From assembly GCF_021117385.1 (NCBI RefSeq), contig NZ_CP088252.1:1426001-1490000 (forward strand): DNA of 64,000 bases, written 5' to 3'. A program made the translations under genes and the position numbers. This document shows positions 16,732-25,481 of the stretch, in pieces. Numbering within the stretch: the first letter of the stretch is position 1; each line of letters begins with the position of its first letter. The notes under the pieces are model-generated. The model was given only the letters and a program-made list of their open reading frames with translations, was not told the origin of the DNA and did not search any database. Source of the DNA: Frateuria soli (GTDB lineage: Bacteria > Pseudomonadota > Gammaproteobacteria > Xanthomonadales > Rhodanobacteraceae).

Positions 16732-17411
16732 TCTCTGCCTCCAACGTGCTGTACGCCGGGATGAAACTTCCATCTCGTGCGCCGTTGCGGTGGACGGGCG
16801 GGCAGGCCGTTACCACCTGGATGAATCGTTGCGACCGAAACGAGAGTCGCGACGCTTTGCCACGGGGATGTGGCGTTGGGCCGACTGGTCCGGAGCCGGC
16901 GTGGTCGTTTTGCGCGCGCACTGTCGATCGCGACCGTCGGCGGTCTGCGGAATTGCGCTGCTGCTTGGATTGTCACCGCGTGGAGCGGTTGTTCCATCCG
17001 GCGATCTTTCTGCCGGGTCGCGCCGATCCGGACCCCTCCGGTTCGTCGCGTGCAGATACCCGTAGGCGATGGGCATCAATCGAGATTCCGCGGGAGGGTA
17101 GTGGCGGCAAAGCCGGCTGGCAAGTGCCGGTCCGGTGCGATTTAAATTTTGCTCACCTTCATTCCGCGCGCATCGCTGGCGGGTGCGCCGGTGTTGCGCG
17201 CTGCATCGCACGTGTTCGTTGTGCGTACGAACACATGGCCCTGGCGCATCGAAGCCATTGTGAAGGGTCGACGTGAATGGGCCGTGCATGGCGCCGGATC
17301 GATCGACTGTCGTGCCTCTGCCGGGCGGAGCCCATGCGCTTGCCGGTTGCCATATGTGCCTATCGCGCACCGCAGGGCTTGAACGAGCGCGGCCGCGTTG
17401 CGGGTTGGCCG
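16732..17411. other. 680-bp stretch without a supported gene
   Basis: Several open frames exist on both strands but none has a plausible ribosome binding site, homology or biased composition. A short AT-rich patch (GATTTAAATTTTG, near 17140) may hold a promoter. The region upstream of 16731 must contain the hydrolase promoter, which could not be pinned down. Confidence 0.5.
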
Positions 17412-18131
17412 CTACCTGGCTGCGTCGTGGAAGATCACGCCGAGCGTGTAGCGGGTTCCGCTGCGAAGACGACTCACGCCATGACGCAGGTTCACCCGGT
17501 AGCAGCCGCGTGTGCCCTGCACGGGGCGGTGGTGTACCGCAAAGATCACGGCGTCGCCCCGAGCCAGCGGAACCACCTCCGCGCGCGACTGCATGCGCGG
17601 ACGCTGCTCGGTGAGCACGAACTCGCCGCCGGTGAAATCGGCGCCCGGCGCGGACAACAGCACGGCCATCTGCAGCGGGAAGACATGTTCTCCATACAGG
17701 TCCTGGTGCAGGCAGTTGTAGTCATCCGGCTGGTAGCGCAACAGCAACGGGGTGGGGCGCGACTGGCCTGCTTCGCGACAGCGCGCGAGATAGTCGGCGT
17801 GCGCGGGCGGGTAGCGCAGGTCGATCCCCATCGCCTCGTTCCAGCGGTTGGCCAGAGGTGCCAGGCAGCGATAGGCGTGGGTGCGCAGCGCTTCGACCTG
17901 TGCGGGCAGGGGATAGGCGAAGTACTGGTACTCACCGCGGCCGAAGCCGTGCCGGGCCATCACCACCCGAGTGCGGAAGTTCTCGCGGTTGGGGTAGAGC
18001 GCTACCAGTTCCCCGCAGGCGTGAGGCGCCAGCAGGCCGGGCAACTCGGCATGCCCATGGGCATCGAGCGAGCCGGCGACGGCTGCCCAGTCGATGGCGT
18101 GCAACGCGGTGGTGATGGCGTGATCGGTCAT
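17412..18131 (-). CDS. 2-oxoglutarate/Fe(II)-dependent oxygenase
   Basis: A 239-residue double-stranded beta-helix oxygenase. The iron ligands are visible as H142-x-D144 (LHQDLYGEH) and a distal histidine (RVNLRHGVSRLRSGTR, H about 218), with Arg about 224-227 as the 2-oxoglutarate partner. The GGEFVLTEQRPRM loop between them is characteristic of a bacterial subgroup annotated only as 2OG-Fe(II) oxygenase. The substrate cannot be read from the sequence. The start at 18131 is preferred over an upstream in-frame ATG because it lies 4 bases after the upstream transporter gene, pointing to an operon with it. Confidence 0.82.
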   Translation of the reverse strand: MTDHAITTALHAIDWAAVAGSLDAHGHAELPGLLAPHACGELVALYPNRENFRTRVVMARHGFGRGEYQYFAYPLPAQVEALRTHAYRCLAPLANRWNEAMGIDLRYPPAHADYLARCREAGQSRPTPLLLRYQPDDYNCLHQDLYGEHVFPLQMAVLLSAPGADFTGGEFVLTEQRPRMQSRAEVVPLARGDAVIFAVHHRPVQGTRGCYRVNLRHGVSRLRSGTRYTLGVIFHDAAR

Positions 18132-18135
18132 CGGA

Positions 18136-19065
18136 TCAGGATCGGGGATGCTTCGGTCGCGCGCCCTCCGTATCTTGCGATGCATCCTCTTCGGCCTGGT
18201 CGCCGCGCACCTGGGCGTGGCTGATCAGCGCGAAGATGCAGCTTCCGCCGATGATGTTGCCGGCCAGTGTCGGCAGCGCGAACTGTGTGACGAAGTGGCC
18301 GAAGGCGAGCTTGCCGGCGAACACCAGATAGAGCGTCTCGACCGAACCCACGATGATGTGCGTGAAGCCGCCCAGCGCGATCAGGTAAGTGGTCAGCACG
18401 ATCACGGCGATCTTCGCGTGCTCGGCCGCCGGCACCAGCCACACCATCGTGGCGATCAACCATCCGGCCACGATGCCCTTGGTGAACATCTGCAGCGGCG
18501 TGTTGCCCATGACCTCGGTGCCGATGCCCAGCAGCGCCGTTTGCGTGGCGTCATCGAACAGCTGCATGTGCAGGATGCCGCAGGCGAACAGTGCGGTGCC
18601 CGCCAGGTTGCCGAGAAAGACCACCGACCACAGCCGCAGCAGCGAACCGAGTTTGCGCATGGTCGGGTGGGTCATCAGCGGCAGCACCGCCGTCATGGTG
18701 TTCTCGGTGAACAGTTGCTGGCGCGCCAGGATCACCACCAGGAAGCCGAACGGATAGCCGAGGCTCTCGATGAGGAAGGCGCCGGGAACGCCCTCGAGAT
18801 GCCGGTGCAGCAGGCCGCGCGCCAGCATCGAGAAGCCCATCGACAACCCGGCAGCGAGTGCCGAGAGGCTCAGTGCGAGCAGCCCCCGGCTGAGTTCCTC
18901 CTCACCTTCCAGGCGGATGGTCTCGTGCAGGACGGCCACCCGCGGCGGACGCTTCTGCTCTACCTCGCCCTGTTCCTTGCGCGACAGCGAGAAGCCGTCG
19001 CGCGCGTCGGCTTCGTTGGGGTCTTCCGCACCGTCCGTGTGCTGGCGTCCAGTTGGCTGGGGCAT
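18136..19065 (-). CDS. Formate/nitrite transporter family channel (YfdC-like)
   Basis: A 309-residue inner-membrane channel of the FNT family. After a long charged cytoplasmic N-terminus (about 60 residues) it has six membrane segments; LGNLAGTALFACGI, GNTPLQMFTKGIVAGWLIATMVWL and GGFTHIIVGSVETLYLVFAG correspond to conserved FNT helices. The long charged N-terminus resembles E. coli YfdC rather than FocA or NirC. GGAGGAG precedes the ATG. The substrate may be a small monovalent anion; it cannot be specified. It is 4 bases upstream of the 2OG oxygenase gene, so both are probably cotranscribed. Confidence 0.88.
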   Translation of the reverse strand: MPQPTGRQHTDGAEDPNEADARDGFSLSRKEQGEVEQKRPPRVAVLHETIRLEGEEELSRGLLALSLSALAAGLSMGFSMLARGLLHRHLEGVPGAFLIESLGYPFGFLVVILARQQLFTENTMTAVLPLMTHPTMRKLGSLLRLWSVVFLGNLAGTALFACGILHMQLFDDATQTALLGIGTEVMGNTPLQMFTKGIVAGWLIATMVWLVPAAEHAKIAVIVLTTYLIALGGFTHIIVGSVETLYLVFAGKLAFGHFVTQFALPTLAGNIIGGSCIFALISHAQVRGDQAEEDASQDTEGARPKHPRS

Positions 19066-19125
19066 GCGGTGGCTCCTCCGATGGCCCCGGCACGCTACGA
19101 CGGCTTCCGTATGCGGGGTGTCGCC

Positions 19126-19827
19126 TCAGGCGGGCACGTCGACCAGCACCAGCTCGGCGTCATCCACAGCGGTCACCTGCAGCAGCGGTTCGTCGCGGAC
19201 CGCGGCACCGTCGCGCGCTTCCAGCCGCACACCGTTGAGCTCCACCGCACCCCTGGCAGGCACCAGATAGGCGCGCCGCCCGGCACCGAGCGGGTACTGC
19301 GCCTGTTCGCCCGCCCGCAACGTGGCGCCCAGCACTCGGGCGTGCGCCCGCAGGGGCAGGGCATCGGCGTCCCCGGGGAAGCCGCTGGCCAGCGCGACGA
19401 AACGACCGGCACGCTCGCCGGTGGGGAATGGCCGTGCTCCCCAGGCCGGCGCGCCGCCCGGCTGGTCGGGGATGATCCAGATCTGGAAGATGCGGGTGGT
19501 TTCCGCCTCCAGGTTGTACTCGGCGTGGGTGATGCCCGTGCCCGCGCTCATCACCTGCACGTCGCCGGCGACGGTGCGGCCTTCGTTGCCCAGATTGTCG
19601 CGGTGGCTGATCGCGCCCTCCCTCACGTAGGTGATGATTTCCATGTCCGCGTGCGGATGCGGAGGGAATCCGCTGCGCGCGGCGATGGTGTCATCGTTCC
19701 ATACGCGCAGGGCGCCCCAGCCCATCCGGGCCGGGTCGTGGTACCCCGCGAAGGAAAAATGGTGTTTGGCGTCGAGCCAGCCGTGGTTGGCGCCGCCCAA
19801 AGTGGCAAAAGCCCTGCGTTCGATCAT
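19126..19827 (-). CDS. Pirin family protein (bicupin)
   Basis: A 233-residue two-cupin protein; characterised bacterial members such as E. coli YhhW act as quercetinases. The N-terminal cupin carries the metal-ligand motif FPPHPHADMEIITYV (His and Glu ligands about 54-64) and AGTGITHAEYN (His about 101). The second cupin is divergent and lacks the metal residues, as is usual. A strong AGGAGG precedes the ATG at 19827. It stands alone between the FNT gene and the divergent cupredoxin operon. Physiological role uncertain. Confidence 0.9.
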   Translation of the reverse strand: MIERRAFATLGGANHGWLDAKHHFSFAGYHDPARMGWGALRVWNDDTIAARSGFPPHPHADMEIITYVREGAISHRDNLGNEGRTVAGDVQVMSAGTGITHAEYNLEAETTRIFQIWIIPDQPGGAPAWGARPFPTGERAGRFVALASGFPGDADALPLRAHARVLGATLRAGEQAQYPLGAGRRAYLVPARGAVELNGVRLEARDGAAVRDEPLLQVTAVDDAELVLVDVPA

Positions 19828-19993
19828 GGTGCCTCCTGCCGCGCGTGGATCGCCGGCCAGACGTGCAAGGTAAGGCTGCGCGCCCCGCTGCCAAATGGGC
19901 GTGGATCGAACGGACCGTTCGCCCAGGGCACCCATTGACCGGGGCGCGGATGCCTGGGTTAGGCTAGCGCCGGGGAATCCAGGAGTGCGCGTC

Positions 19994-20638
19994 ATGCGCA
20001 GGCGACTGCTGTTGGCTTGGCTGCTGGCCGGCTGCGCGGGCCCGTTGTGGGCGGCCCAGCTGGTGGTCAGGGTCAGTGATACCGGTGGACGCGCCGTGGG
20101 CGACGCCGTGGTCACCTTGAGCCCGGCCCTTCAGGCGGCCGGGCCGTCGCCCGCACCGGTCACCCGCTACGTCGACCAGCGGGACGAGACCTTCATCCCC
20201 TACGTGCAGGTGGTCCGCCCGGGCGACCGGGTGGTGTTCCGCAACAGCGACGGCACCCGCCACCACGTCTATTCCTTTTCGGAAGCCGGCGCGTTCGAGT
20301 TCCTGCTGCGTCCGGGCGAGAGCTCGCCGGCGGTCACGCTGGGCCAGCCTGGCCTGGTGGCCGTCGGCTGCAACATCCACGACCACATGATCGCCTACCT
20401 GCTGGTGACGTCCGAGCAGGCCAGGGTGACTCCCTCGCAGGGGCAGGTGGTGTTCGAACAGCTGTCGCCCGGAAACTACACGGTCACGGTGTGGCACCCG
20501 CAACTGCGGCCCGGGCAGGCGCCGCCCGCTGAAACAGTCGCGCTAGGCGAAGGGACCGAAGCGCGGCATGTCGATTTCACACTGTCGCTGATTCCCGACC
20601 CGCGCGGGTTCGCCGACCGTGAGCACCTGGACTACTGA
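19994..20638 (+). CDS. Periplasmic cupredoxin (plastocyanin-like, methylamine-utilization type)
   Basis: A 214-residue secreted protein. The signal peptide ends AGPLWA-AQ (about 20). A blue-copper domain follows with VRPGDRVVFRNSDGTRHHVYSF and VGCNIHDHMIAYLLV: the ligand set His 90/91, Cys 126, His 129/131, Met 132 is intact. Proteins with this HDHMIAY pattern are often annotated as methylamine utilization protein, though no such genes are here. A C-terminal beta region (residues 150-200) resembles a carboxypeptidase-regulatory fold. It begins a three-gene operon with an EAL protein (4 bases later) and a beta-barrel protein. The start follows AGGAG by 10 bases. Confidence 0.85.
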   Translation: MRRRLLLAWLLAGCAGPLWAAQLVVRVSDTGGRAVGDAVVTLSPALQAAGPSPAPVTRYVDQRDETFIPYVQVVRPGDRVVFRNSDGTRHHVYSFSEAGAFEFLLRPGESSPAVTLGQPGLVAVGCNIHDHMIAYLLVTSEQARVTPSQGQVVFEQLSPGNYTVTVWHPQLRPGQAPPAETVALGEGTEARHVDFTLSLIPDPRGFADREHLDY

Positions 20639-20642
20639 GCCC

Positions 20643-22976
20643 ATGCGGACCGTCGTCGGCTTTCGCCTCCGCCTCGCGCTGTTCTTTGTCGCCACGTTGG
20701 TGGTGGTGCAACTGCTGACGGCTGCGCTGGTCTACGGCGTGACCCGTCGCGCGCTGGTCAGCGAGGGCGAGCGCCAGCTGGCGGTGAACGCGCAAGCCTT
20801 CGTGGCGCAGATGGACGATCTCTCCGCGCGCGTGGCCGGCAACGTCGAGGTGATGGCGCTGGACTATGCGCTGCGTTCGGCCATCGCCGAACGCGACCAC
20901 GGCACGGTGTTCTCCGTATTGCGCAACCACGGCCGACGGGTAGGCGCCTCGCGCATGCAGCTGGTGGGCCTGGACGGGGTCGTGGAGGTGGATACCGCCG
21001 ACGCCCACGCCAACGGCAAGCGCTTTGCATTTCCCGACCTCGTCGAGCATGCCTTCGACCGGCGAATGGCGGCCGTGGTGGCGCTTCAGGCCAAGGCTTA
21101 CTGGGTAGTGGTGGTGCCGATCTACGCGCCGCAGCCGGTCGGCCTGGTGGTGGTCTACGTGCCGCTGGACGACGCGCTGCTGGCGCATCTTCGGGAGTTG
21201 TCCGCATTGCCGGGCGACATCGAACTGGCCGTGCGGCCGGCGGCTTCGGGCTGGGTCGCGGCGGCGCGGGGGCTTGGGCACACCAGTCTGGTCACCAGCC
21301 TGGCCGGGCAGGCGTTGCCGGCCACGCCTGCGGTGCGGCGCATCCAGGGACGCGAGTATCTCGTGCTGGCGCAGCCGCTGAACCAGGCACGCAGCAGTGC
21401 GCGGGTGGTGGCAGTGCTGGGCTACTCGCTGGGGGATGCGCTGCGGCCGTTCCGCGCGGTGGTGATCTCCTGGGCAATCCTGCTGGGGCTGGGCCTGGTG
21501 GTCGGCTTGATCGGAGCCTGGCTCACCGCACGCGGCGTGTCGCGGCCGGTGGAGGCCCTGGCCACCGCGGCGCGACGCATCGAGGCGGGCGACTACCGCG
21601 CGCTGCCCAGTCTCGACCGGCGCGACGAGCTCGGCCAGCTGGCGGCCGCGTTCGGCGCCATGGCCGAGGCGGTACGCCAGCGCGAGGAGCGCATCCGCCA
21701 GCAGGCGCTGCACGACCAGGTCACCGACCTGCCCAATCGCGTGGCGGCCGAGGCCGCGATCGACCGCGCGCGGGACGACGGCACGACCCACGGTGCGCTG
21801 CTGATGGTCGGTCTCACGCGCGTGCCCGACATCATCAAGACCCTGGGCCACGCCGTGTACGACCGGTTGATGCGCGAGGTCGGCGCACGCCTGGACCGGG
21901 CCACCGCCGGGGCCTACCTCGCGCGCGCGACCGATACCCAGTTTGTCGCCTGGTTGCCCGGCACCGATCGGACCGGGGCGATCGCCGCGGCGCTGCGCAT
22001 CCTCGATGCGCTGAACACGCCGTACGTCGAGGCGGACGTCAGCGTCGATACCTTGCCGGCGATCGGCATCGCCATGTATCCGGAAGACGGGTCGCGCGCC
22101 TCGGTGCTGCTGCGCCACGGCGAAGTAGCCCAGTTCGCGGCCACCGGCTCGACCCGCCCGCTCGCCTTTTACGACGCGGCGACCGACCCGCACCGCACCG
22201 AACGCCTGTCGCTTATGGGCGAGCTGCGCGAAGCGCTCGACCACGATCACCTGCTGCTGCACTACCAGCCCAAGCTCGCGCTGGACACGCGTCGCGTGGA
22301 CGGTGTCGAGGCGCTGGTGCGCTGGCATCATCCACGCCGCGGAATCGTGCCCCCGCAGGACTTCATCGGCATGGCCGAGGACACCGGCAACATCCAGCGG
22401 CTGACCCGCTGGGCGCTGGCCGCAGGCATCGCCCAGGCCAGCCGCTGGCATGCGCGCGGGCTCGACCTGAACGTGGCAGTGAACCTCTCGGCACGCGACC
22501 TGGTGGAGTCCGAACTGCCGCTGCGCATCGGGCGTCTGTTGTCCATCCACGGGCTGCCGCCGGGCAGGCTCACGGTCGAGATCACCGAGCGCGCCGTGAT
22601 CGGCGAACCGGAGATGGCCATACGCGTGCTGCGCGGCCTCGCCGATCTCGGCGTGGGCATCGCGGTGGACGACTTCGGCGTGGGTCAATCCGCCTTTGCC
22701 TACCTGAGACACCTGCCGGTGAGCGAGCTGAAGATCGACCAGACCTTCGTTCGCCACCTGGCCCGCGACGCCAGCGACCAGACCATCGTGCGCTCGATCG
22801 TCGAACTCGGGCACCGGCTCGGCTTCCGGGTCACCGCCGAAGGCGTGGAGGACGAAGGGACGCTGGAGCAACTCGCGGCGATCGGCTGCGACCATGCGCA
22901 GGGCTTTTTCATCGCGCGCCCGCTGCCTGCCACGGAACTGGGCGGTTTCGTTCTCGAGCGGGCCGGCACCGCATGA
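20643..22976 (+). CDS. Membrane-bound EAL-domain c-di-GMP phosphodiesterase with degenerate GGDEF
   Basis: A 777-residue receptor-type signalling enzyme. Order: TM1 (about 8-30), a periplasmic sensor domain of about 230 residues of the double-CACHE/CHASE type, TM2 (about 275-297), HAMP, a GGDEF domain whose signature is replaced by ATDTQF and is therefore inactive, and a full EAL domain (524-770). In the EAL domain EALVRW (556-561), NLS, EITE, DDFGVGQS (about 676), LKID, AEGVE and Q of AQGFF are all present, so hydrolysis of c-di-GMP is expected. ATG 20643 is 4 bases after the cupredoxin stop; a GTG at 20619 is an alternative. The periplasmic domain may read the redox or copper state of the cupredoxin (inference). 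Confidence 0.93.
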   Translation: MRTVVGFRLRLALFFVATLVVVQLLTAALVYGVTRRALVSEGERQLAVNAQAFVAQMDDLSARVAGNVEVMALDYALRSAIAERDHGTVFSVLRNHGRRVGASRMQLVGLDGVVEVDTADAHANGKRFAFPDLVEHAFDRRMAAVVALQAKAYWVVVVPIYAPQPVGLVVVYVPLDDALLAHLRELSALPGDIELAVRPAASGWVAAARGLGHTSLVTSLAGQALPATPAVRRIQGREYLVLAQPLNQARSSARVVAVLGYSLGDALRPFRAVVISWAILLGLGLVVGLIGAWLTARGVSRPVEALATAARRIEAGDYRALPSLDRRDELGQLAAAFGAMAEAVRQREERIRQQALHDQVTDLPNRVAAEAAIDRARDDGTTHGALLMVGLTRVPDIIKTLGHAVYDRLMREVGARLDRATAGAYLARATDTQFVAWLPGTDRTGAIAAALRILDALNTPYVEADVSVDTLPAIGIAMYPEDGSRASVLLRHGEVAQFAATGSTRPLAFYDAATDPHRTERLSLMGELREALDHDHLLLHYQPKLALDTRRVDGVEALVRWHHPRRGIVPPQDFIGMAEDTGNIQRLTRWALAAGIAQASRWHARGLDLNVAVNLSARDLVESELPLRIGRLLSIHGLPPGRLTVEITERAVIGEPEMAIRVLRGLADLGVGIAVDDFGVGQSAFAYLRHLPVSELKIDQTFVRHLARDASDQTIVRSIVELGHRLGFRVTAEGVEDEGTLEQLAAIGCDHAQGFFIARPLPATELGGFVLERAGTA

Positions 22977-24208
22977 GTCGCCGTCGCCGGTGGCCCTCGC
23001 TTGTTCTGGCCGGCCTGGCTGCGCTGCCGCTGGCGAGCCGGGCCCAGGCGCTCGATCTGCGTGGTTACGTCGATGGCCGGCTGGTGTCGGCTGCGACCGA
23101 GCGCAGCTGGGTCCAGGGCGGCCTCGGCAAGACGCGTTACGGCAGCGGGGGCACCGAGGCACGCTTCGGCGGCGCCGCGCTGGTCGGCACCGCACAGCTC
23201 ACATCCTCGCTGCTCGCCTCCGCGGGCGTGCAACTGCAGGAGGGCGACCGCGTCGGCGTCGACCTGTTGGAGGCCTATCTGCGCTGGCGTCCGGTTTCGA
23301 CCACCCGCTGGCGCGGCTCGGTGCAGGCTGGCGCGTTCTTTCCGCCGGTCTCGCTGGAAAACGACGCCATCGGCTGGACCAGCCCATGGACACTCACGCC
23401 CTCGGCGATCAACAGCTGGGTCGGCGAGGAGCTGCGTGCCGTCGGTGCCGAAGGACGCATCGAGTGGCGCGGCCGGATCGCCACCTGGGAGCTGCGCGGC
23501 GCGTTGTTCCAGCGCAACGACCCGGCCGGCAACCTGCTGGCGATCCGCGGCTGGTCGCTCAGCGACCGGACCTACGGCATCGGCAGCCGCCTGCGCGAAC
23601 CGGACGACTACGTGCGCGACGATGGCGAGGAACCGCCGATGCGCTACGACCCGTTCCGGCGCATCGGCCACCAGTGGGGCAACTACGGCCAGCTCACCTG
23701 GCGCGCGCGTGGCCGGGGGCGGCTCAGCGTGATGCACTACGACAACCGCGCCGATCCGAAGGCCTGGCGGCCCTACGAAGGCGGCGAGCGCCTGTACGCC
23801 TGGCGTACCCGCTTCTGGAGTCTGGGCGCCAGCGTCGATACCGGGCCGGTCACCTGGCTGGTCCAGGCGATGGACGGCGACACGGTGATCGAACCGGTGC
23901 CAGGCCTGGTGCTCACCACCCGCTACCGCGCCGCCTACCTGCTGGCCGGCTGGAACCGTGGCGCGTGGCGGCCGGCCCTGCGGCTGGATCACTTCAGCAC
24001 GCGCGAACTGCCGGGTACCCCGGGCCTGCACGATGGCGAGCACGGCAATGCGCTCACCGCCGCGCTCAACTGGCGTCCCCGCGACTGGCTGCGCCTGACT
24101 TTCGAGGCGCTGCACATCGACAGCACACGCACCGTCCGGGCCGACTACGGATTGCGACCGCACACCCGCGGCACCCAGATGCAGGTGAGTGCGCGCCTGT
24201 TCTACTGA
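22973..24208 (+). CDS. Putative outer-membrane beta-barrel (porin-like) protein
   Basis: A 411-residue protein with a signal peptide ending SRAQA-LD (about 25), alternating hydrophobic/polar strands through its length and a C-terminal aromatic residue (SARLFY), the usual recognition signal for barrel assembly. It contains GYVDGRLVSA at the mature N-terminus and no identifiable catalytic motif. Substrate unknown. The start overlaps the stop of the EAL gene by 4 bases, so it is translationally coupled to it. Similar proteins are annotated as hypothetical. The conserved three-gene order is the only clue to function. Confidence 0.72.
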   Translation: MSRRRRWPSLVLAGLAALPLASRAQALDLRGYVDGRLVSAATERSWVQGGLGKTRYGSGGTEARFGGAALVGTAQLTSSLLASAGVQLQEGDRVGVDLLEAYLRWRPVSTTRWRGSVQAGAFFPPVSLENDAIGWTSPWTLTPSAINSWVGEELRAVGAEGRIEWRGRIATWELRGALFQRNDPAGNLLAIRGWSLSDRTYGIGSRLREPDDYVRDDGEEPPMRYDPFRRIGHQWGNYGQLTWRARGRGRLSVMHYDNRADPKAWRPYEGGERLYAWRTRFWSLGASVDTGPVTWLVQAMDGDTVIEPVPGLVLTTRYRAAYLLAGWNRGAWRPALRLDHFSTRELPGTPGLHDGEHGNALTAALNWRPRDWLRLTFEALHIDSTRTVRADYGLRPHTRGTQMQVSARLFY

Positions 24209-24253
24209 CAGGCGGTCTTTTCCACGCTTTTCACCCGCGCGTGACTTCATTTT

Positions 24254-24300
24254 GCCGCAGGCTTGACGATTGGCCTGCGCCAATCGCATGAACCTGCGGC
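24254..24300. promoter_or_regulatory. Nested double hairpin between the porin and sulfotransferase genes
   Basis: An outer 8-base stem GCCGCAGG (24254-24261) / CCTGCGGC (24293-24300) encloses an inner 7-base stem GATTGGC (24268-24274) / GCCAATC (24279-24285) with a CTGC tetraloop; both are perfect. The internal loop is CTTGAC opposite GCATGAA. No T-run follows, so it may be a Rho-type end structure or a 5' leader element for the gene at 24382. Confidence 0.5.
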
Positions 24301-24381
24301 ACACACAGACGGGTGGCTGCCTGCCGGCTTCACCGCTGATGCCGGCCGGAGTTCGACGACGACGCGCATGGAGGGCGAATC

Positions 24382-25383
24382 ATGAGTTGCACCATGAGCA
24401 ACTGGGTCCTGCCGGACCACATCAGGACACCGGACTTCATCATCTGCGGTGCCATGAAGTCCGGCACGTCGACGCTGCATTACATCCTGAGCCAGCACCC
24501 GAAGGTGTTCATTCCGGACGAGGAAATCCATTTCTTCGACATCGACAACGTGTTCGAACACCCGGATTTCAACTACTTCGACGGCTCCAGATGGGTCAGC
24601 CAGCGACTGGACGACGACCCCCCGAAATTCTGGGAGTGGTATGCCTCGCATTTCGACGCGGCGCACGAGGACCAACTGGTGGGCGAGGACTCCACCACCT
24701 ACATTTCTTCCGAGATCGCGGCCAAGCGCATCGCGATGCAGAACAAGCGCCTCAAGCTCATCATCCTGCTGCGTCATCCCACCGACCGCGCCTACTCGCA
24801 GTACTGGCACCTGGTCAGGACCGGGCGTGCGACCCACAGCTTCGAGGACACGCTGCGCTACGACCCGTTCTCCGTACTCCACCGCAGCCTCTACCTGGAG
24901 CAACTGACGAACTTCCTCCGGCATGTCCCCCGGGAACAGCTGAAGGTGGTCGTCTTCGAGGAGTTCATGGCCGACAAGGCCAAGGTGCTGCGCGAGCTTT
25001 GCGAACACATCGGCATCGACTACGACCGGTTGCCTGCGCAGGCATCCGAAGCACATGTCAACGGCGCGCAGGTTCCACGCCATCCGGGCTTCGAAGTGGC
25101 CAAGAACCGCTTCTTCCGCAGCGGCGGCAACCTGTCCTACCGGGCACGCCTGCCGATTTGCCCGGATCGTGCGGGGATGCATTTTGGCTTCGCCCGGCTG
25201 GTCAACGTGGCCCACAGACGGATCAATCCGCTGGTCAAGTCCAAGCCGCCGGCGATGGTGGCGGCCACAAGGCAGCTGCTGGACAGCTATTTCGAGCGTG
25301 AACTGGACGGGTTGAACGAACTGCTCGGGCGCGACGTGCTTTCATGCTGGTTCGGGCGCGACCGCCAGGATGCGCCGCGCTAG
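24382..25383 (+). CDS. PAPS-dependent sulfotransferase
   Basis: A 333-residue cytoplasmic sulfotransferase of the bacterial NDST/heparan-type group. The 5'-phosphosulfate loop CGAMKSGTSTLHYIL (about 22-36), the 3'-phosphate motif LRHPTDRAYSQYWH (about 131-144) and the C-terminal phosphate-binding region are all present; EIHFFD after the first strand is typical of this group. The acceptor is unknown. GGAGG stands 8 bases before the ATG; a second in-frame ATG lies 12 bases downstream. No PAPS synthesis genes adjacent. A hairpin with a short T-tract follows the stop. Confidence 0.9.
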   Translation: MSCTMSNWVLPDHIRTPDFIICGAMKSGTSTLHYILSQHPKVFIPDEEIHFFDIDNVFEHPDFNYFDGSRWVSQRLDDDPPKFWEWYASHFDAAHEDQLVGEDSTTYISSEIAAKRIAMQNKRLKLIILLRHPTDRAYSQYWHLVRTGRATHSFEDTLRYDPFSVLHRSLYLEQLTNFLRHVPREQLKVVVFEEFMADKAKVLRELCEHIGIDYDRLPAQASEAHVNGAQVPRHPGFEVAKNRFFRSGGNLSYRARLPICPDRAGMHFGFARLVNVAHRRINPLVKSKPPAMVAATRQLLDSYFERELDGLNELLGRDVLSCWFGRDRQDAPR

Positions 25384-25386
25384 ACG

Positions 25387-25420
25387 AAGCGCCGCCGCGT
25401 ATCGACCGCCGCGGCGCTTT
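25387..25420 (+). terminator. Intrinsic-terminator-like hairpin after the sulfotransferase gene
   Basis: AAGCGCCGC (25387-25395) and GCGGCGCTT (25411-25419) form a perfect 9-base stem with a 15-base loop, followed by T and then GCTATCCTTC. The T-tract is short, so efficiency is uncertain. Confidence 0.5.
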
Positions 25421-25481
25421 GCTATCCTTCGCCGTTCTTGCCAGCGCCCGTGCGGGCGCCACAACCACGGCCATACGTTTC

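Noticed and set aside
20577..23195. An 872-codon open frame antisense to the EAL gene
   Set aside because: The sense strand encodes a protein with all EAL motifs; the antisense frame has only compositional openness.
24270..25301. A 343-codon frame overlapping the sulfotransferase on the same strand
   Set aside because: The sulfotransferase frame has both PAPS-binding motifs; the other is a shifted shadow.
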